Positions 50,959-59,920 of a stretch of 64,000 bases of DNA are shown here, in pieces. The notes under the pieces are model-generated. The model had not been told where the DNA came from. It did not search any database and saw nothing but the letters and a program-made list of their open reading frames with translations. This stretch comes from Bradyrhizobium sp. DOA9 (GTDB lineage Bacteria; Pseudomonadota; Alphaproteobacteria; Rhizobiales; Xanthobacteraceae): contig NZ_DF820425.1 in the NCBI RefSeq assembly GCF_000617845.2, forward strand, positions 5,524,741 through 5,588,740, given 5' to 3'. How positions within the stretch are numbered: the first letter of the stretch is position 1; the number at the start of each line of letters is the position of its first letter. Both the position numbers and the translations under genes were made by a program.

Positions 50959-51219
50959 ATGAGCAAGTTGACGCGTGTCGCCGCGGTTGCGGCCTTGACG
51001 GCTGCGGTTCTGGCCCCAGCCCTCGCCGAGGCGCACGGCCGCCGGTACCACCGCTCTTACGCCAACCCGCTGCCCTATCCGATCAGCTACCTGCACAATT
51101 ACGGCCCCGGTATCACGCCCGGCACCTTCGCCTATTATGACGGCCCGGCGACCAACCACTGTTATCGCAGCGCGGCCGCCTATATCGGTCAGGACCGCCG
51201 GCGGCACCCCTGCTACTGA
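50959..51219 (+). CDS. Small secreted hypothetical protein, Tyr/His/Pro-rich
   Basis: An 86-residue protein from ATG 50959, preceded by GGAGAATCGAG. Signal peptide MSKLTRVAAVAALTAAVLAPALAEA; the mature part is HGRRYHRSYANPLPYPISYL, then NYGPGITPGTFAYYDG, and a C-terminus with two Cys (NHCYRS...RRHPCY) that may form a disulphide. Frequent in Bradyrhizobium as a hypothetical exported protein. The frame is open upstream to 50113, which is antisense to other genes and not coding. Function unknown. Confidence 0.75.
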   Translation: MSKLTRVAAVAALTAAVLAPALAEAHGRRYHRSYANPLPYPISYLHNYGPGITPGTFAYYDGPATNHCYRSAAAYIGQDRRRHPCY

Positions 51220-51243
51220 GGCGCCGCGGCCGCTGCGGGTCCT

Positions 51244-51705
51244 TTATTTGGCGGCGCCCGACCGCAGCAACTGCTTCTCGATCTCGTAGACCGGCAGCTT
51301 GACGAGGTCCTTGCCGACCTCGCCCTGCAGCGCCTTGCGCACGCCGTCCGAATAGTCGGCGCGGATCATGCCGAGCGCGCGCGGCGAAGCCACCATGGTC
51401 AGGGCCGTGGTCTCACCGGAGCTGACGGCGGCATCGAGCCGGCCGGCCAGGCTCCGGAGAAAGGCGCGCTCGGCGTCGTCGTGCCAATCGGTCTGCTCGA
51501 CCGAGCTGCGTGCGCCGCCGGCTGCGCCATGCAACCGGCCAGGCGCGTCGGACCCTTGAGCGGCAGTCGCGGGGTTGGGCTGCTCGTGCACCTCCCTGGT
51601 GTGGAGGTTCGGAAACATCTCGTCGCCGAGGTTTTCCAGAATGAGTGCCTTGCGCCCGTCGCACACGACCAGCCAGTCGCCCTTGTCAATTCTCATCTTG
51701 TCCAT
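51244..51705 (-). CDS. Host-attachment-family (AtsE-like) protein
   Basis: A 153-residue soluble protein of the family annotated as required for attachment to host cells (AtsE/At-like; baeRF-type fold). Matching pieces are GDWLVVCDGRKALILENLGDE near the start, a low-complexity middle (EQPNPATAAQGSDAPGRLHGAAGG), and TALTMVASPRALGMIRADYSDGVRKAL followed by GEVGKDLVKLPVYEIEKQL. ATG 51705 follows GGAGAAGTTGC. In Agrobacterium a relative is linked to plant attachment, but many members have no proven role. It is 40 bases downstream of the DUF3775 gene on the same strand, probably co-transcribed. Confidence 0.85.
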   Translation of the reverse strand: MDKMRIDKGDWLVVCDGRKALILENLGDEMFPNLHTREVHEQPNPATAAQGSDAPGRLHGAAGGARSSVEQTDWHDDAERAFLRSLAGRLDAAVSSGETTALTMVASPRALGMIRADYSDGVRKALQGEVGKDLVKLPVYEIEKQLLRSGAAK

Positions 51706-51745
51706 TGCAACTTCTCCTTGACACTTGCAGACGCCGCATCCGGCA

Positions 51746-52156
51746 TCAGAGCAGTTCTTCGAATTCCTCGAAGGACTTGCCGAATTGAGTCATCGCCTCC
51801 TCCAGATAGTCGGCGAGCATTGGCGTGCCGATCAGGTAAGATGCGGTGCGCTGGTTGTGCGCCTGCGCGGCCTGGGCGCGCAGTTGATGCCAATCGGGGA
51901 GATCACCGTCGCCGCGGCCGAGCCAGGTCAGCGCCACGAGATCGATCTGCTCGTCAACATTGAGAGCGTGGATGAAGCCCGCGAGCTCCGCGCGGTCGGT
52001 GGATTCGCCGCGCCCGCCGCAGCCGTAGCTCATGTCGTCGTCGCCAAAGTCCAGGACGACGCCACCCCCGCCAGCTTCGCTGTCGGACCGGCGCGATTTC
52101 GAGATCACGAAGAAGACCTTCTCCGGCGAGATCGACAGATCTGGAATGACTCGCAT
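51746..52156 (-). CDS. DUF3775-domain protein
   Basis: A 136-residue protein of unknown function. The domain hallmark DLVALTWLGRGDGDLPDWHQL lies at about residues 77-97, with LSISPEKVFFVISKSRRSD at the N-terminus and EEAMTQFGKSFEEFEELL at the C-terminus. An acidic Gly-rich loop (GGGGVVLDFGDDDMSYGCGGRG) sits between. The pair with the host-attachment-type gene downstream is probably an operon. No catalytic residues can be named. Confidence 0.85.
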   Translation of the reverse strand: MRVIPDLSISPEKVFFVISKSRRSDSEAGGGGVVLDFGDDDMSYGCGGRGESTDRAELAGFIHALNVDEQIDLVALTWLGRGDGDLPDWHQLRAQAAQAHNQRTASYLIGTPMLADYLEEAMTQFGKSFEEFEELL

Positions 52157-52409
52157 TCAGCTCACCTTGCCCGGCACCAGGCACCACGCCGCTGCCACAA
52201 CAACGACAGTAAGAGCCAAGGCAAACTTGCGAATTGCGCAGGATCAAGGTCTGGTCACGGCATGGCCTGACGGCCTGCACCCCGCTGCCGAGCCGGGACG
52301 CGAGGGTCAGCTCGCGGCAGCTTTGTTCATCTGTATTACATTTCGGTTCGGCCACAATTTGATCCGAACAAGCTCGATATCCTGCATCGCGTAAGCGGAG
52401 GAAGACATC

Positions 52410-52688
52410 ATGAATCTGAAGACTGGCCTTTTGGCTGTGTCCTTGTTCGGCGCCCTCGCGGCATCGTCGACAGCGTCCGCCATGCCGATCGCGCCTGCAC
52501 CTGCGACACCGCAGGCTTCGGGCATCGAGCGGGTCCGCATGGTCTGCGACGCCTGGGGACAGTGCTGGTGGCGGCCGAACTATTATGGCTACTACAGGCC
52601 GCGGCCTTATTATTACGGCCCGCGGTATTATGGGCCGCGCTACTACGGTCCGCGCTATTATGGGTACCACGGCTATCGCCGCTGGTGA
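52410..52688 (+). CDS. Small secreted Tyr/Gly/Pro/Arg-rich protein
   Basis: A 92-residue exported protein: signal MNLKTGLLAVSLFGALAASSTASA, then PIAPAPATPQASGIERVRMV, a CDAWGQCWWRPNYYG segment with two Cys, and tandem GPRYY repeats (YYYGPRYYGPRYYGPRYYGY, ending HGYRRW). This low-complexity surface-like protein type is common in Bradyrhizobium. A GGAGGAAG site precedes the ATG, and a clear terminator follows. Function unknown; a structural or cell-envelope role is a guess. Confidence 0.78.
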   Translation: MNLKTGLLAVSLFGALAASSTASAMPIAPAPATPQASGIERVRMVCDAWGQCWWRPNYYGYYRPRPYYYGPRYYGPRYYGPRYYGYHGYRRW

Positions 52689-52693
52689 CGTTT

Positions 52694-52721
52694 GAAGGGG
52701 CCCTCGGGCCCCTTCGCTTTT
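52694..52721 (+). terminator. Intrinsic terminator after the Tyr-rich small gene
   Basis: GAAGGGGCCC (52694-52703), a two-base centre, GGGCCCCTTC (52706-52715), then GCTTTTGCG. A very stable stem of up to ten pairs (probably a four-base loop in practice) followed by a short T-tract, six bases past the stop codon. Confidence 0.8.
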
Positions 52722-53012
52722 GCGAGATCATGTCTTGCCTGGATCACTGGCCCGAAGCAATTCATGTCTGATCTGGATCAAAGATGCGATCAGCCGAAAA
52801 GGTCACTTATGACCACTTGACCGATCGTGTTTCGGTACCATCAACATGAACGTGCAGAGCGTCGAGAAACGGCGATGATCCGACCGACTTCATGGCATGA
52901 TGTCCGCAATACTACGGCCTGAAATTCGGTTTACTGAAACCCGATGTTTCGCCATTGATGGCGATGCATCGACGTTCATTTGATTGTCTCATTTCAGCGG
53001 CCGGCCAGAATC
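52722..53012. other. Intergenic region upstream of the AraC gene
   Basis: About 290 bases with no credible gene. Short inverted pieces are seen (GGTCACTTATGACC at 52800-52813, a palindrome with GGTCA/TGACC arms), which could be a regulator site. Contains the promoter of the AraC-type gene. Confidence 0.5.
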
Positions 53013-53978
53013 ATGTTGTTCGACGACCTCGCTCCCTCCTCTGCGCTTCAACTGATCGGCTTCTCCGATGTCGATGCGTTTCAGCCGATCGAGACGATGG
53101 AGGATGCGAGGAGCATTCCGCTCGACATCCCGAACTTCGCGGCGGCCCGAGCCATCGTTTCCCTGCCGGCGTGCCGCATCATCATGATGCGATCGTTCGC
53201 GCGAATCCTCGACACCGCCTATCGCATGCCGGGCGGGATGGTGATCCTGTCGATGACCGACGATCTTCAGGCCAACTTCAAGGGGGTGGATCTGGACGCG
53301 CGCTTCTTCGCCGCCCTCCGCGGCAACGATGACTGCCATTTCGTCGAGCCCCGGACCAATCATCACGCCATGATCATTTTCTCCCCCGAACTGAGGGATC
53401 GGGGCTGGTTCGACCGCGCCGATCAGTTGCGCGCCCATGTCGCGAACCGGCCCGCCCTGCTCCACACGCGACAGCTCCTGCTCGATATCCTGCGCACCGC
53501 ATCAGTGCAGCCGCGCCTGTTCGAGACGACCGAGGTTGCGGCCCATCTCCAGGAAGGCCTGCTGCTCGCGCTCGACGATCTGTTTCGAATCGATCCGGTG
53601 TCGGATCGGAGCGCCTCGGTCCAGGGCGAACGGGCGATCAAGCTCGTGCAGCGCATCGACGACTATGTCGCGACCTTCCCGACCGCTCCGATCTACACGG
53701 CCGATCTCGCCCGCGAATTCGACGTCTCGATACGCACGCTCGGCGGCGCCGTCAGCAAGGTGCGAGGCATGAGCCTGCACCAGTACATTCGCCTGAAGAG
53801 GCTGTGGGCAACCCGCGTCCGCCTGCTCAAGGGCGGTGGCGTCACCGTGGCCACCTGCGCTCGTGCCCAGGGCTTCCATCATCTCGGCGAATTTGCCGCG
53901 GCCTACCGCGCCATCTTCCACGAAGCCCCCTCCGACACGCTGGCGCGCGGCCGGCAAAGCGGTGTCCCGGGAAGCTGA
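53013..53978 (+). CDS. AraC-family transcriptional regulator
   Basis: A 321-residue regulator. The N-terminal 210 residues are a ligand or dimerisation region without a recognised motif. The C-terminal double helix-turn-helix (about 225-315) has LAREFDVSIRTLGGAVSKVRGM for the first helix pair and VATCARAQGFHHLGEFAAAYRAIFHEAPSDTL for the second, the AraC consensus. ATG 53013 or an earlier TTG at 52980 could start it; neither has a strong ribosome site. The tRNA gene follows on the other strand. Target and inducer unknown. Confidence 0.85.
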   Translation: MLFDDLAPSSALQLIGFSDVDAFQPIETMEDARSIPLDIPNFAAARAIVSLPACRIIMMRSFARILDTAYRMPGGMVILSMTDDLQANFKGVDLDARFFAALRGNDDCHFVEPRTNHHAMIIFSPELRDRGWFDRADQLRAHVANRPALLHTRQLLLDILRTASVQPRLFETTEVAAHLQEGLLLALDDLFRIDPVSDRSASVQGERAIKLVQRIDDYVATFPTAPIYTADLAREFDVSIRTLGGAVSKVRGMSLHQYIRLKRLWATRVRLLKGGGVTVATCARAQGFHHLGEFAAAYRAIFHEAPSDTLARGRQSGVPGS

Positions 53979-54049
53979 TGGACGCCGGCCCTCGCCGCGG
54001 CCATCCGGCGCCCCGCGTCTTCCCAGAACATATATGGAACAGAGACGAC

Positions 54050-54126
54050 TGGCGCGCTCGGAAGGATTCGAACCTCCGACCCTCGGAATCGAAATCCGAT
54101 GCTCTATCCAGCTGAGCTACGAGCGC
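54050..54126 (-). tRNA. tRNA-Arg (anticodon TCG)
   Basis: A 77-base cloverleaf on the minus strand, CCA encoded. The acceptor stem is GCGCTCG/CGAGCGC, the D arm GCTCAGCTGGATAGAGC, the anticodon stem TCGGA/TCCGA with loop TTTCGAT, giving anticodon TCG, and the T loop is TTCGAATC. It reads CGA arginine codons (wobble to others). The gene is intact, and I see no direct repeat of its 3' end nearby, so no integrated element is indicated here. Confidence 0.93.
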
Positions 54127-54276
54127 CCTGGCCCGGGCGGCGGGCCACCGAGATTCGCCGGCGGACGCTGGCGACAAGCCAGCACACCCGACGGCGTTCG
54201 GATCGGTTCGAATTAGCAGAGCGGCCCGCCAATAAAAAGCCCTTCCCACCTCGATCGGGGGTGGCCGAAGGCGCCG

Positions 54277-54795
54277 TTACCAGGTCGTGTTGAAGAGGCC
54301 GAAATGCGGCTGCTGCGCGACCAGCATCATGGGACGGCCCGGCTGCGGCGCCGGCTGCGTCCTGACGATCTTGCGCTTGGGCTGAGCCTGCACCGGAGAA
54401 GCCTGGGCCTGGAAAGTCTGGGGCTGAGCGGCCTCGGACGTCCTGGCCGTGGCGGCCCCAGCCTTCGGCGCCGGCGCGAACTGGGCGAAGGTTTCGCGCA
54501 CCCGGGTCTTGGCCGACATCTCGGCCAAAGCCGGCGAGAGGCTCTCCTGGACCGGCGGCTGGGGAGCCGCAGCTGCGGCGGTCTGAACCGCGGGTGCGGC
54601 CATCGTCGGCAGGCTGGTGTCGAGGACGACGCGCTCAGGCAGATGACGATTCGACCGAATTCGAATCTGCGGCTGGTCGTTGGCTGCGGTCGCGACCGCA
54701 TGCGCGACGGGCGGCGCCGGCAAGACGAAATCCGCCGCGAACAGCAGTGCGAGCAAAGCTCCACCGACGAAGATGAAATACCTAAAGATGGGCAT
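54277..54795 (-). CDS. Hypothetical membrane-anchored protein, Ala/Pro/Gln-rich
   Basis: A 172-residue protein. ATG 54795 with GGAGCACGGCC upstream begins a single hydrophobic N-terminal helix (MPIFRYFIFVGGALLALLFA), after which comes a low-complexity Ala/Pro/Gln/Thr-rich region, basic KRKIVRTQPAP and the C-terminus QQPHFGLFNTTW. Probably inner-membrane anchored with a periplasmic disordered tail. The frame extends upstream to 54912 but with no suitable start. The conserved C-terminus suggests a real gene; function unknown. Confidence 0.7.
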   Translation of the reverse strand: MPIFRYFIFVGGALLALLFAADFVLPAPPVAHAVATAANDQPQIRIRSNRHLPERVVLDTSLPTMAAPAVQTAAAAAPQPPVQESLSPALAEMSAKTRVRETFAQFAPAPKAGAATARTSEAAQPQTFQAQASPVQAQPKRKIVRTQPAPQPGRPMMLVAQQPHFGLFNTTW

Positions 54796-54955
54796 TGGCC
54801 GTGCTCCGCCCCCCGCATTCCCGCGTGGGCTCTCCTCGCTCAACAGGCGATCTTCCAATTGGTTCCTGGCCCAGCCATTCGGTTCAAATGGTGATGCACG
54901 GTTTTTGGCCAAGGACCGCAGAAGGTAACTTTTCAGCTACCGGAACACGCCGCCT

Positions 54956-55528
54956 TCAAGCCCGACGTGCTGCAACCAGCGAGCATTTCGCCTGATCGGC
55001 ATTCACGTTGACGACGCCGATTGGGATACGCACAAAGGTCTTGCGGCTCTTCATGCTGACCGGATCCGCCAGCACGCGGCTGCGGTCGGTCAGATGACTG
55101 CCGTCGCGCCGCGTGAAGGCGCAGACGATCTCGACATCCTTTACGGCATAGTCGTTGTCGTTTCGCAGCGTCAACGTCACCAGGGCTTTGGAGCCGAGGC
55201 CGCCGCGACGCCAGGTCTGCGATGAAATCCTGAGACGACCAAGTTCTGCCGTCGCCGGCATCTGTGCTTCGGACGCCGGGGAGGCCATTGCCGACGCATC
55301 GCCGGAGGGAGACGCTTCAACAGCCGCCAGCTCCGCCCTCACCGGCTCAGCACTGTTGCCCTTGGAAAGAGGCAACAGCATCCAGATGCCGCAGCCGACG
55401 ATGATGGCCGCCAGCAGCCACAGAAGGCTTCGGCCGAATGAGACGCTCGCAATCGTCACGGTCCGCGCAAGTCGTTCGCCGGTGCCGGCGAAGCGCCCCA
55501 ATCCGGTTCGGTCGAGCTTCGCGTTCAT
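54956..55528 (-). CDS. Hypothetical single-pass membrane protein with Ig-like C-terminal domain
   Basis: A 190-residue protein with one membrane helix (about 33-53, SLLWLLAAIIVGCGIWMLLPL) and a periplasmic part. From about residue 100 the strand-rich region GSKALVTLTLRNDNDYAVKDVEIVCAF..., then RTFVRIPIGVVNVNADQAKC, resembles FxLYD/DUF-type beta-sandwich modules. Two Cys (VCAF, KCSL) lie near the ends of the sandwich. Function unknown. Lies upstream of the Ala/Pro-rich gene on the same strand but with a 160-base gap. Confidence 0.72.
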   Translation of the reverse strand: MNAKLDRTGLGRFAGTGERLARTVTIASVSFGRSLLWLLAAIIVGCGIWMLLPLSKGNSAEPVRAELAAVEASPSGDASAMASPASEAQMPATAELGRLRISSQTWRRGGLGSKALVTLTLRNDNDYAVKDVEIVCAFTRRDGSHLTDRSRVLADPVSMKSRKTFVRIPIGVVNVNADQAKCSLVAARRA

Positions 55529-55707
55529 CGTTCCACACCGATCGCGGCCGCAGCACCGTCGAAGACGGACTCGGCCAGAGCTTACCTTAATCCCGCCAAC
55601 GAACTAAGGTTCCCGCGCATCACGCGAGTCGGCAACAGCGGTGGCGACCACCGGCCGGGGCCGCTAACATGCGCCGCAACATCGAAGGACCCGTTGGAGA
55701 CCATCAA

Positions 55708-56094
55708 ATGCCATTCGCCGTCACTTGGGATCACGTCCATCTGCGCAGCCCCGATCCGGAGGCCACGGCAGCCTGGTTGCGGGACATCCTTGGTGGCGAG
55801 ATCGTGCACGCGCCCGGACGGATCGACGTGAATCTCGGCGGCGCCAGGATCTTCATCGCACCGCTCAAGGGCGATGGTGCGGTCAACCCGCCGCCTCCCC
55901 ACCCGCATCAGGGCCTCGATCATTTCGGCTTGACGGTGAAGGACATCGACGCCGTCGCGGCCGAGATCAAGGCCAAAGGCGTCGCCTTCACGCGCGAGCC
56001 GACGACCATCCGGCCCGGCGTGCGCATCTGCTTCATCCGCGGGCCCGAAGGCATTTCGATCGAGCTGCTCGAACGCGACAAGAAATACACCTGA
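55708..56094 (+). CDS. VOC-family (glyoxalase/bleomycin-resistance fold) protein
   Basis: A 128-residue single VOC domain. It begins MPFAVTWDHVHLRSPDPEA with a potential metal-binding His (H in DHVHL), and contains NPPPPHPHQGLDHFGLTVKD with the second His, and the C-terminal Glu in GPEGISIELLERD. The pattern of two paired beta-alpha-beta-beta-beta units matches the glyoxalase/dioxygenase superfamily. GGAG precedes the ATG by ten bases. Substrate unknown. Confidence 0.87.
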   Translation: MPFAVTWDHVHLRSPDPEATAAWLRDILGGEIVHAPGRIDVNLGGARIFIAPLKGDGAVNPPPPHPHQGLDHFGLTVKDIDAVAAEIKAKGVAFTREPTTIRPGVRICFIRGPEGISIELLERDKKYT

Positions 56095-56129
56095 CGCGAC
56101 GGGTCGCCCGACGACGTCACGCCCGAAGG

Positions 56130-56624
56130 CTAAGTCATGCTACCGGGCATAAAGCAACGGATGGTGACGCCCATGTAGCCGTAGATCGGCCAGACCATGG
56201 TGCGTCCCACTCGGTTCGGCTCCGAGATCACCGCCTCCTCGGGCACATCGACCCAGACGAGCTCCTGCTGCTGGCCGTCGAGCGCGTAGCCATAGCGCGG
56301 GACGCGGACGCGATAATGCCCGTCCTTGCTGTCCCAGTCCGAATCCGAGAGCGCCGATCCGTCGGCATCGGAGCAGCAAGGCCCCTTGCCGCTGCGCAGA
56401 CTGTCGAACCAGGACTTCAATTCAGGACTGGTGTTGGCGAACTGCCCGCGGTCGCGCGCGTGCCCCGAGGAGGCACCGAGCGCGATCAAAGTCAAGGCTG
56501 CCAGCCGCGTCAGGTTTCCCCAGCTTATCGCGTCGCCGATCCGCCGTTGTTCGCTTTTGAAATTCGTGGGACGCACACTGTACAGACGCGGCTCATTGCC
56601 GCCGGAATCGATCCAGTTGGTCAC
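56130..56624 (-). CDS. Hypothetical secreted protein
   Basis: A 164-residue protein. A hydrophobic signal-like segment (LTRLAALTLIALGASSGHA) lies near residues 38-57 rather than at the very start, so the true start may be internal; no ATG fits it. The mature portion has PELKSWFDSLRSGKGPCCSDADG (paired Cys), DSKDGHYRVRVPRYGY, EELVWVDVPEEAVI-like strands and CFMPGSMT. Similar short proteins with the CCSDADG segment occur in rhizobia as hypothetical exported proteins. No neighbours of known function. Confidence 0.72.
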   Translation of the reverse strand: MTNWIDSGGNEPRLYSVRPTNFKSEQRRIGDAISWGNLTRLAALTLIALGASSGHARDRGQFANTSPELKSWFDSLRSGKGPCCSDADGSALSDSDWDSKDGHYRVRVPRYGYALDGQQQELVWVDVPEEAVISEPNRVGRTMVWPIYGYMGVTIRCFMPGSMT

Positions 56625-56878
56625 GTTCGTCTTGCTCCAGCACCCCGCGGCCAGTGCAACAATGGTTATGCATTTCGCGGGCCAACTCTGATTCGCAACG
56701 TCAGGCCTCGCCTCACCATCAGAGCGTCATGACGGTGTCACGGACAAGCCGGGACAATTACGGCTCCGCAGTGGGCGAGCCGACCGGCAAACTGCCGCGT
56801 TGCGCGAGAGGATGGGCTTTGGCATAAAAGCCGGACCGGTTGCGCCATTGGGCGATGGCGGCCGGCCTGCGGGACGTT

Positions 56879-57232
56879 ATGAAAAACGGCCTCTATTCAA
56901 TTCACGTGACCCTGCTCGATGGTCGAGTCGGCAAGGGTAGCGGCGTGATTCTTTTCCGCGACGGCAAGATCCTCGGCGGCGATGCCTACCTCTATTACAC
57001 CGGCAGTTACTCGGTGAAGGACAACAACACCTTCAAGGGCGAGGTGCTGGTGCAGCGGCACACGACACCTCGGGGCGATGACAACCCGCTGTTCGGCGGC
57101 CCTGCCCCGGTCGGCATCGGCGTCACCGGCAGCTTCACCGAAACGCGCGGGGAGATGACCGGCACTGCGCTGGTCGGCAAGGCCAGCCAGATCTTCGGCG
57201 CGACTCTGCACAAGCTTGCGGACGTCGATTAG
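56879..57232 (+). CDS. GrlR-family regulatory protein homologue
   Basis: A 117-residue beta-rich protein beginning MKNGLYSIHVTLLDGRVGKG and continuing VILFRDGKILGGDAYLYYTG, the signature of the GrlR family (negative regulators of type III secretion in enteropathogens; a lipocalin-like fold). Bradyrhizobium genomes carry several such genes without a GrlA partner, and no type III secretion genes are seen here. The ATG at 56879 after GCGGGACGTT begins the conserved fold; the open frame starts at 56840. Role unknown. Confidence 0.8.
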   Translation: MKNGLYSIHVTLLDGRVGKGSGVILFRDGKILGGDAYLYYTGSYSVKDNNTFKGEVLVQRHTTPRGDDNPLFGGPAPVGIGVTGSFTETRGEMTGTALVGKASQIFGATLHKLADVD

Positions 57233-59920
57233 CTATTCCGCGGCCTGTTCGAGCGGCGCCACGCGAGGCAAAATGATCTGAATGCGCGTGCCGCCACCCG
57301 GCTCGGAATCGAGATCGAGCCGGCCGCCGAGCCGATTGGTCACGATGCTGTAGACGATATGGAGCCCTAGGCCGGTGCCTCCCTGGTCGCGCCGCGTCGT
57401 GAAGAACGGATCGAAGGCGCGGCGGCGGACGTCGAGCGACATGCCGCAGCCATTGTCGGAGAAGATGACCTCGACATTGTCCTTGCCGGACTCGCGCACC
57501 TGGATCTCGATCGTCCCGGGCCTTCCGTCCGGGAAGGCGTGCGCCACCGAATTCAGGAACAGATTGGTCAGCACCTGGCCGTACGGGCCGGGATAGCTGT
57601 TCATGGTCAGGTCGGGCTGACACTCGACGTTGAGCGTCAGATTGTGCTTACGCAAGCCCGGTCGCAGGCTCATCACCACCTGCTCGGTGAGGTCGCCGAG
57701 ATCGAAAGTCCGCTGGTCCGAATAGTTGCGGTCGGCCGCGACCTGCTTGAACGACTGGATCAGCTCGGCGGCGCGGTTGAGATTGGAGACGAGCTGCGAG
57801 GACGCATCGCGGCTGGTGCTGAGGAAGTCGTTGAGCGTGGAGCGGCGCAATTCGCCACGCTCGACTTCGGCGGTGAACATCGCGGTCTTGCGCTCCAGCG
57901 CGGAGGCGACCGTGAGGCTGATGCCGACCGGATTGTTGACCTCGTGGGCGACGCCGGCGACCAGGCGCCCGAGCGCGGCGAGCTTCTCGGCCTCGATCAG
58001 CGAGGCCTGGGTCTCGCGCAGATTGCGCAGCGCGGTTTCGGCGGCTTCCTTGGCCTTGCGCATCTCCTGCTCGCCGCGCTTGCGCTCGCCGATATCGAGC
58101 GCAACCGTCACGATCCGCTCGATCTCGCCGTCGGGGTCGAGCAGCGGCAACTTGTTGACCAGCCATTGCCGCATGTTGCCGGAGGCGTCCTGATACTCCT
58201 CCTCATAGAAACCGAGGCCCTTGCGGAGCTTGAGGACCCGCTTGTCGCTCTCGTCGGACTTTGCCGCCCCATAGCGCGACATCAGGTCTGCCGTGGTGCG
58301 GCCGAGCGCCTCGCCCGGCTCGATGCCGAAAATGCCGGCCATGTAGCGGTTCATCAGCACGTAGCGCAGTTCGCGGTCCTTGACGTTGATGACCGCGGGC
58401 ACGGTGTCGATGACCTGCTGGAGCAGGCGCCGACCCTCGGCGATGGCTTCCTCCGCCCGCTTCTGGTCGGTGATGTCGCGCAGCGTTCCCTCGTAGCGGA
58501 CGATGTTGCCCGCTTCGTCGCGCACGCCGGTGGCGCTGTCGGAGAGCCAGAGGATGTCGCCGCTGCGCTGGCGCACCTGATACTCGAATTCCCGCACCAT
58601 GCCGTCGCGTGCCATCAGCCGCTGGTATTCGGCGCGCGCCTCGGGATGAACGTAGATGGTGTGGGCGATGTCGCTGATGCTGTCGATCAGCTGCTGCGGG
58701 CTGTCATAGCCCATCATGCGCGCCAGTGCCGGATTGGCGTTGAGGAGGTCACCGGCCGGCGTCGTCACATAGATGCCGTCGATGGAGCCTTCGAACAGCT
58801 TTCGGTAGCTCTCCTCGGCCAGGCGCTGTTCGGTCAGCGCGCGCACCGCCGCCTCGCGCGCGGTGTCGGCCTCCTCCAGCGCGCGGCGAAACACTTCGGC
58901 CGCCCGCGCAATGTCGCCGATCTCGTTGTCGAGGTCGGCGGACGGAATCGAGGTATCTTTCCGGCCGGCGGCAAGCGCGCGAATGGATCGCGCGATCTGA
59001 GCGAGCGGACGCACCGTCCTGCGCACCACGAACCAGGCCGCGGCGATTCCGATGAGCACGCCGACCGTGCCGAGCACGATGCTCTGCCATCGCGCCTCGG
59101 TCAGCGTCCGGGCGAAATCGCGCGACAACACGTGGCCGCGCCGGGAGCTGACCTCACGCAGCAACTCGGTGACGCGGCCGATCAGCCGGCCTTCGGTTCC
59201 CAGCACCTCGCGATCGATGTCGGCGATCTGGCGCTCGCGGACGGCGACGGCCATGATGGCCTCGGCATAGTCGTTCACCGCCGATTTCAGCTTGGCATCG
59301 GCAATATCGAGCGCTCGCATTCCCTGTGCGGCCTGCTCGGCCGCGGACGGGTTGCGCGCGAGCAGCCCGAGCGCGATCCGGCTCTGCCCCTCGGCCAGGC
59401 GGGACGCCAGCTCGCGGTCCGCGGCGCCTGCGATTGCCGCGTCGAATTGTTCGCGCAGCGGCGGCAGTCCGGCAAGCAGCTGGGCGCGGCGGTCGATCAG
59501 GGTGGATATCCGCTCGAGGCCGGAGCGATAGGTCGCAAGCCGCTCGGTGACCCCGTCGATCATGTCCTGCTGCTCGGGCGCGAGCTCGATGCGGGTCTTC
59601 TTCAGGATGTCGCTGAGCGTCGAGGCCGCCTCGCCGACCTGCTGGAACTGGATGCCGGCCCCGGGATCGGTGACGAAGTCGCGCGCGGCAAGGCGCAATT
59701 CGTTCATGCGGCGGTCGATGTCCTCGGCGAGGTCGCCGACGCTCTGCAGCCGCTGCAGCTCGGCGAAGGTCGTATCGATGTGCCGGATCGCGATCACGCT
59801 CGCCGTCGAGGTGACGATGATCACCGCCAGCACCAACAGGAAGCTGCCGAAGGTGAGCTGGCCGATGGAGAGCGAGAAGGTTCGCCTTTTCTCAGGGGGC
59901 GGCGTCAATTCGGCGGACAT
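57233..59920 (-). CDS. Membrane-bound sensor histidine kinase with HAMP and two PAS domains
   Basis: An 895-residue kinase. An N-terminal membrane helix (about 20-42), a helical periplasmic sensor (about 45-280, four-helix-bundle-like), and a second membrane helix lead to HAMP (RRTVRPLAQIARSIRALAAG). PAS domains follow at about 355-470 (YRKLFEGSIDGIYVTTPAGD) and 485-610 (VIDTVPAVINVKDRELRYVL). HisKA carries H659 in VAGVAHEVNNPVG, then HATPase_c with NLFLNSVAHAFPDG, FSDNGCGM and GGTGLGLHIV. ATG 59920 (MSAELTPP) is preferred; the frame is open further upstream. No response regulator is adjacent, so the partner is unknown. Confidence 0.92.
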   Translation of the reverse strand: MSAELTPPPEKRRTFSLSIGQLTFGSFLLVLAVIIVTSTASVIAIRHIDTTFAELQRLQSVGDLAEDIDRRMNELRLAARDFVTDPGAGIQFQQVGEAASTLSDILKKTRIELAPEQQDMIDGVTERLATYRSGLERISTLIDRRAQLLAGLPPLREQFDAAIAGAADRELASRLAEGQSRIALGLLARNPSAAEQAAQGMRALDIADAKLKSAVNDYAEAIMAVAVRERQIADIDREVLGTEGRLIGRVTELLREVSSRRGHVLSRDFARTLTEARWQSIVLGTVGVLIGIAAAWFVVRRTVRPLAQIARSIRALAAGRKDTSIPSADLDNEIGDIARAAEVFRRALEEADTAREAAVRALTEQRLAEESYRKLFEGSIDGIYVTTPAGDLLNANPALARMMGYDSPQQLIDSISDIAHTIYVHPEARAEYQRLMARDGMVREFEYQVRQRSGDILWLSDSATGVRDEAGNIVRYEGTLRDITDQKRAEEAIAEGRRLLQQVIDTVPAVINVKDRELRYVLMNRYMAGIFGIEPGEALGRTTADLMSRYGAAKSDESDKRVLKLRKGLGFYEEEYQDASGNMRQWLVNKLPLLDPDGEIERIVTVALDIGERKRGEQEMRKAKEAAETALRNLRETQASLIEAEKLAALGRLVAGVAHEVNNPVGISLTVASALERKTAMFTAEVERGELRRSTLNDFLSTSRDASSQLVSNLNRAAELIQSFKQVAADRNYSDQRTFDLGDLTEQVVMSLRPGLRKHNLTLNVECQPDLTMNSYPGPYGQVLTNLFLNSVAHAFPDGRPGTIEIQVRESGKDNVEVIFSDNGCGMSLDVRRRAFDPFFTTRRDQGGTGLGLHIVYSIVTNRLGGRLDLDSEPGGGTRIQIILPRVAPLEQAAE

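Noticed and set aside
54050..54126. tRNA-Arg as an integration site for a genomic island
   Set aside because: I found no integrase gene and no repeat of the tRNA 3' end in the neighbouring DNA; surrounding genes have normal composition.
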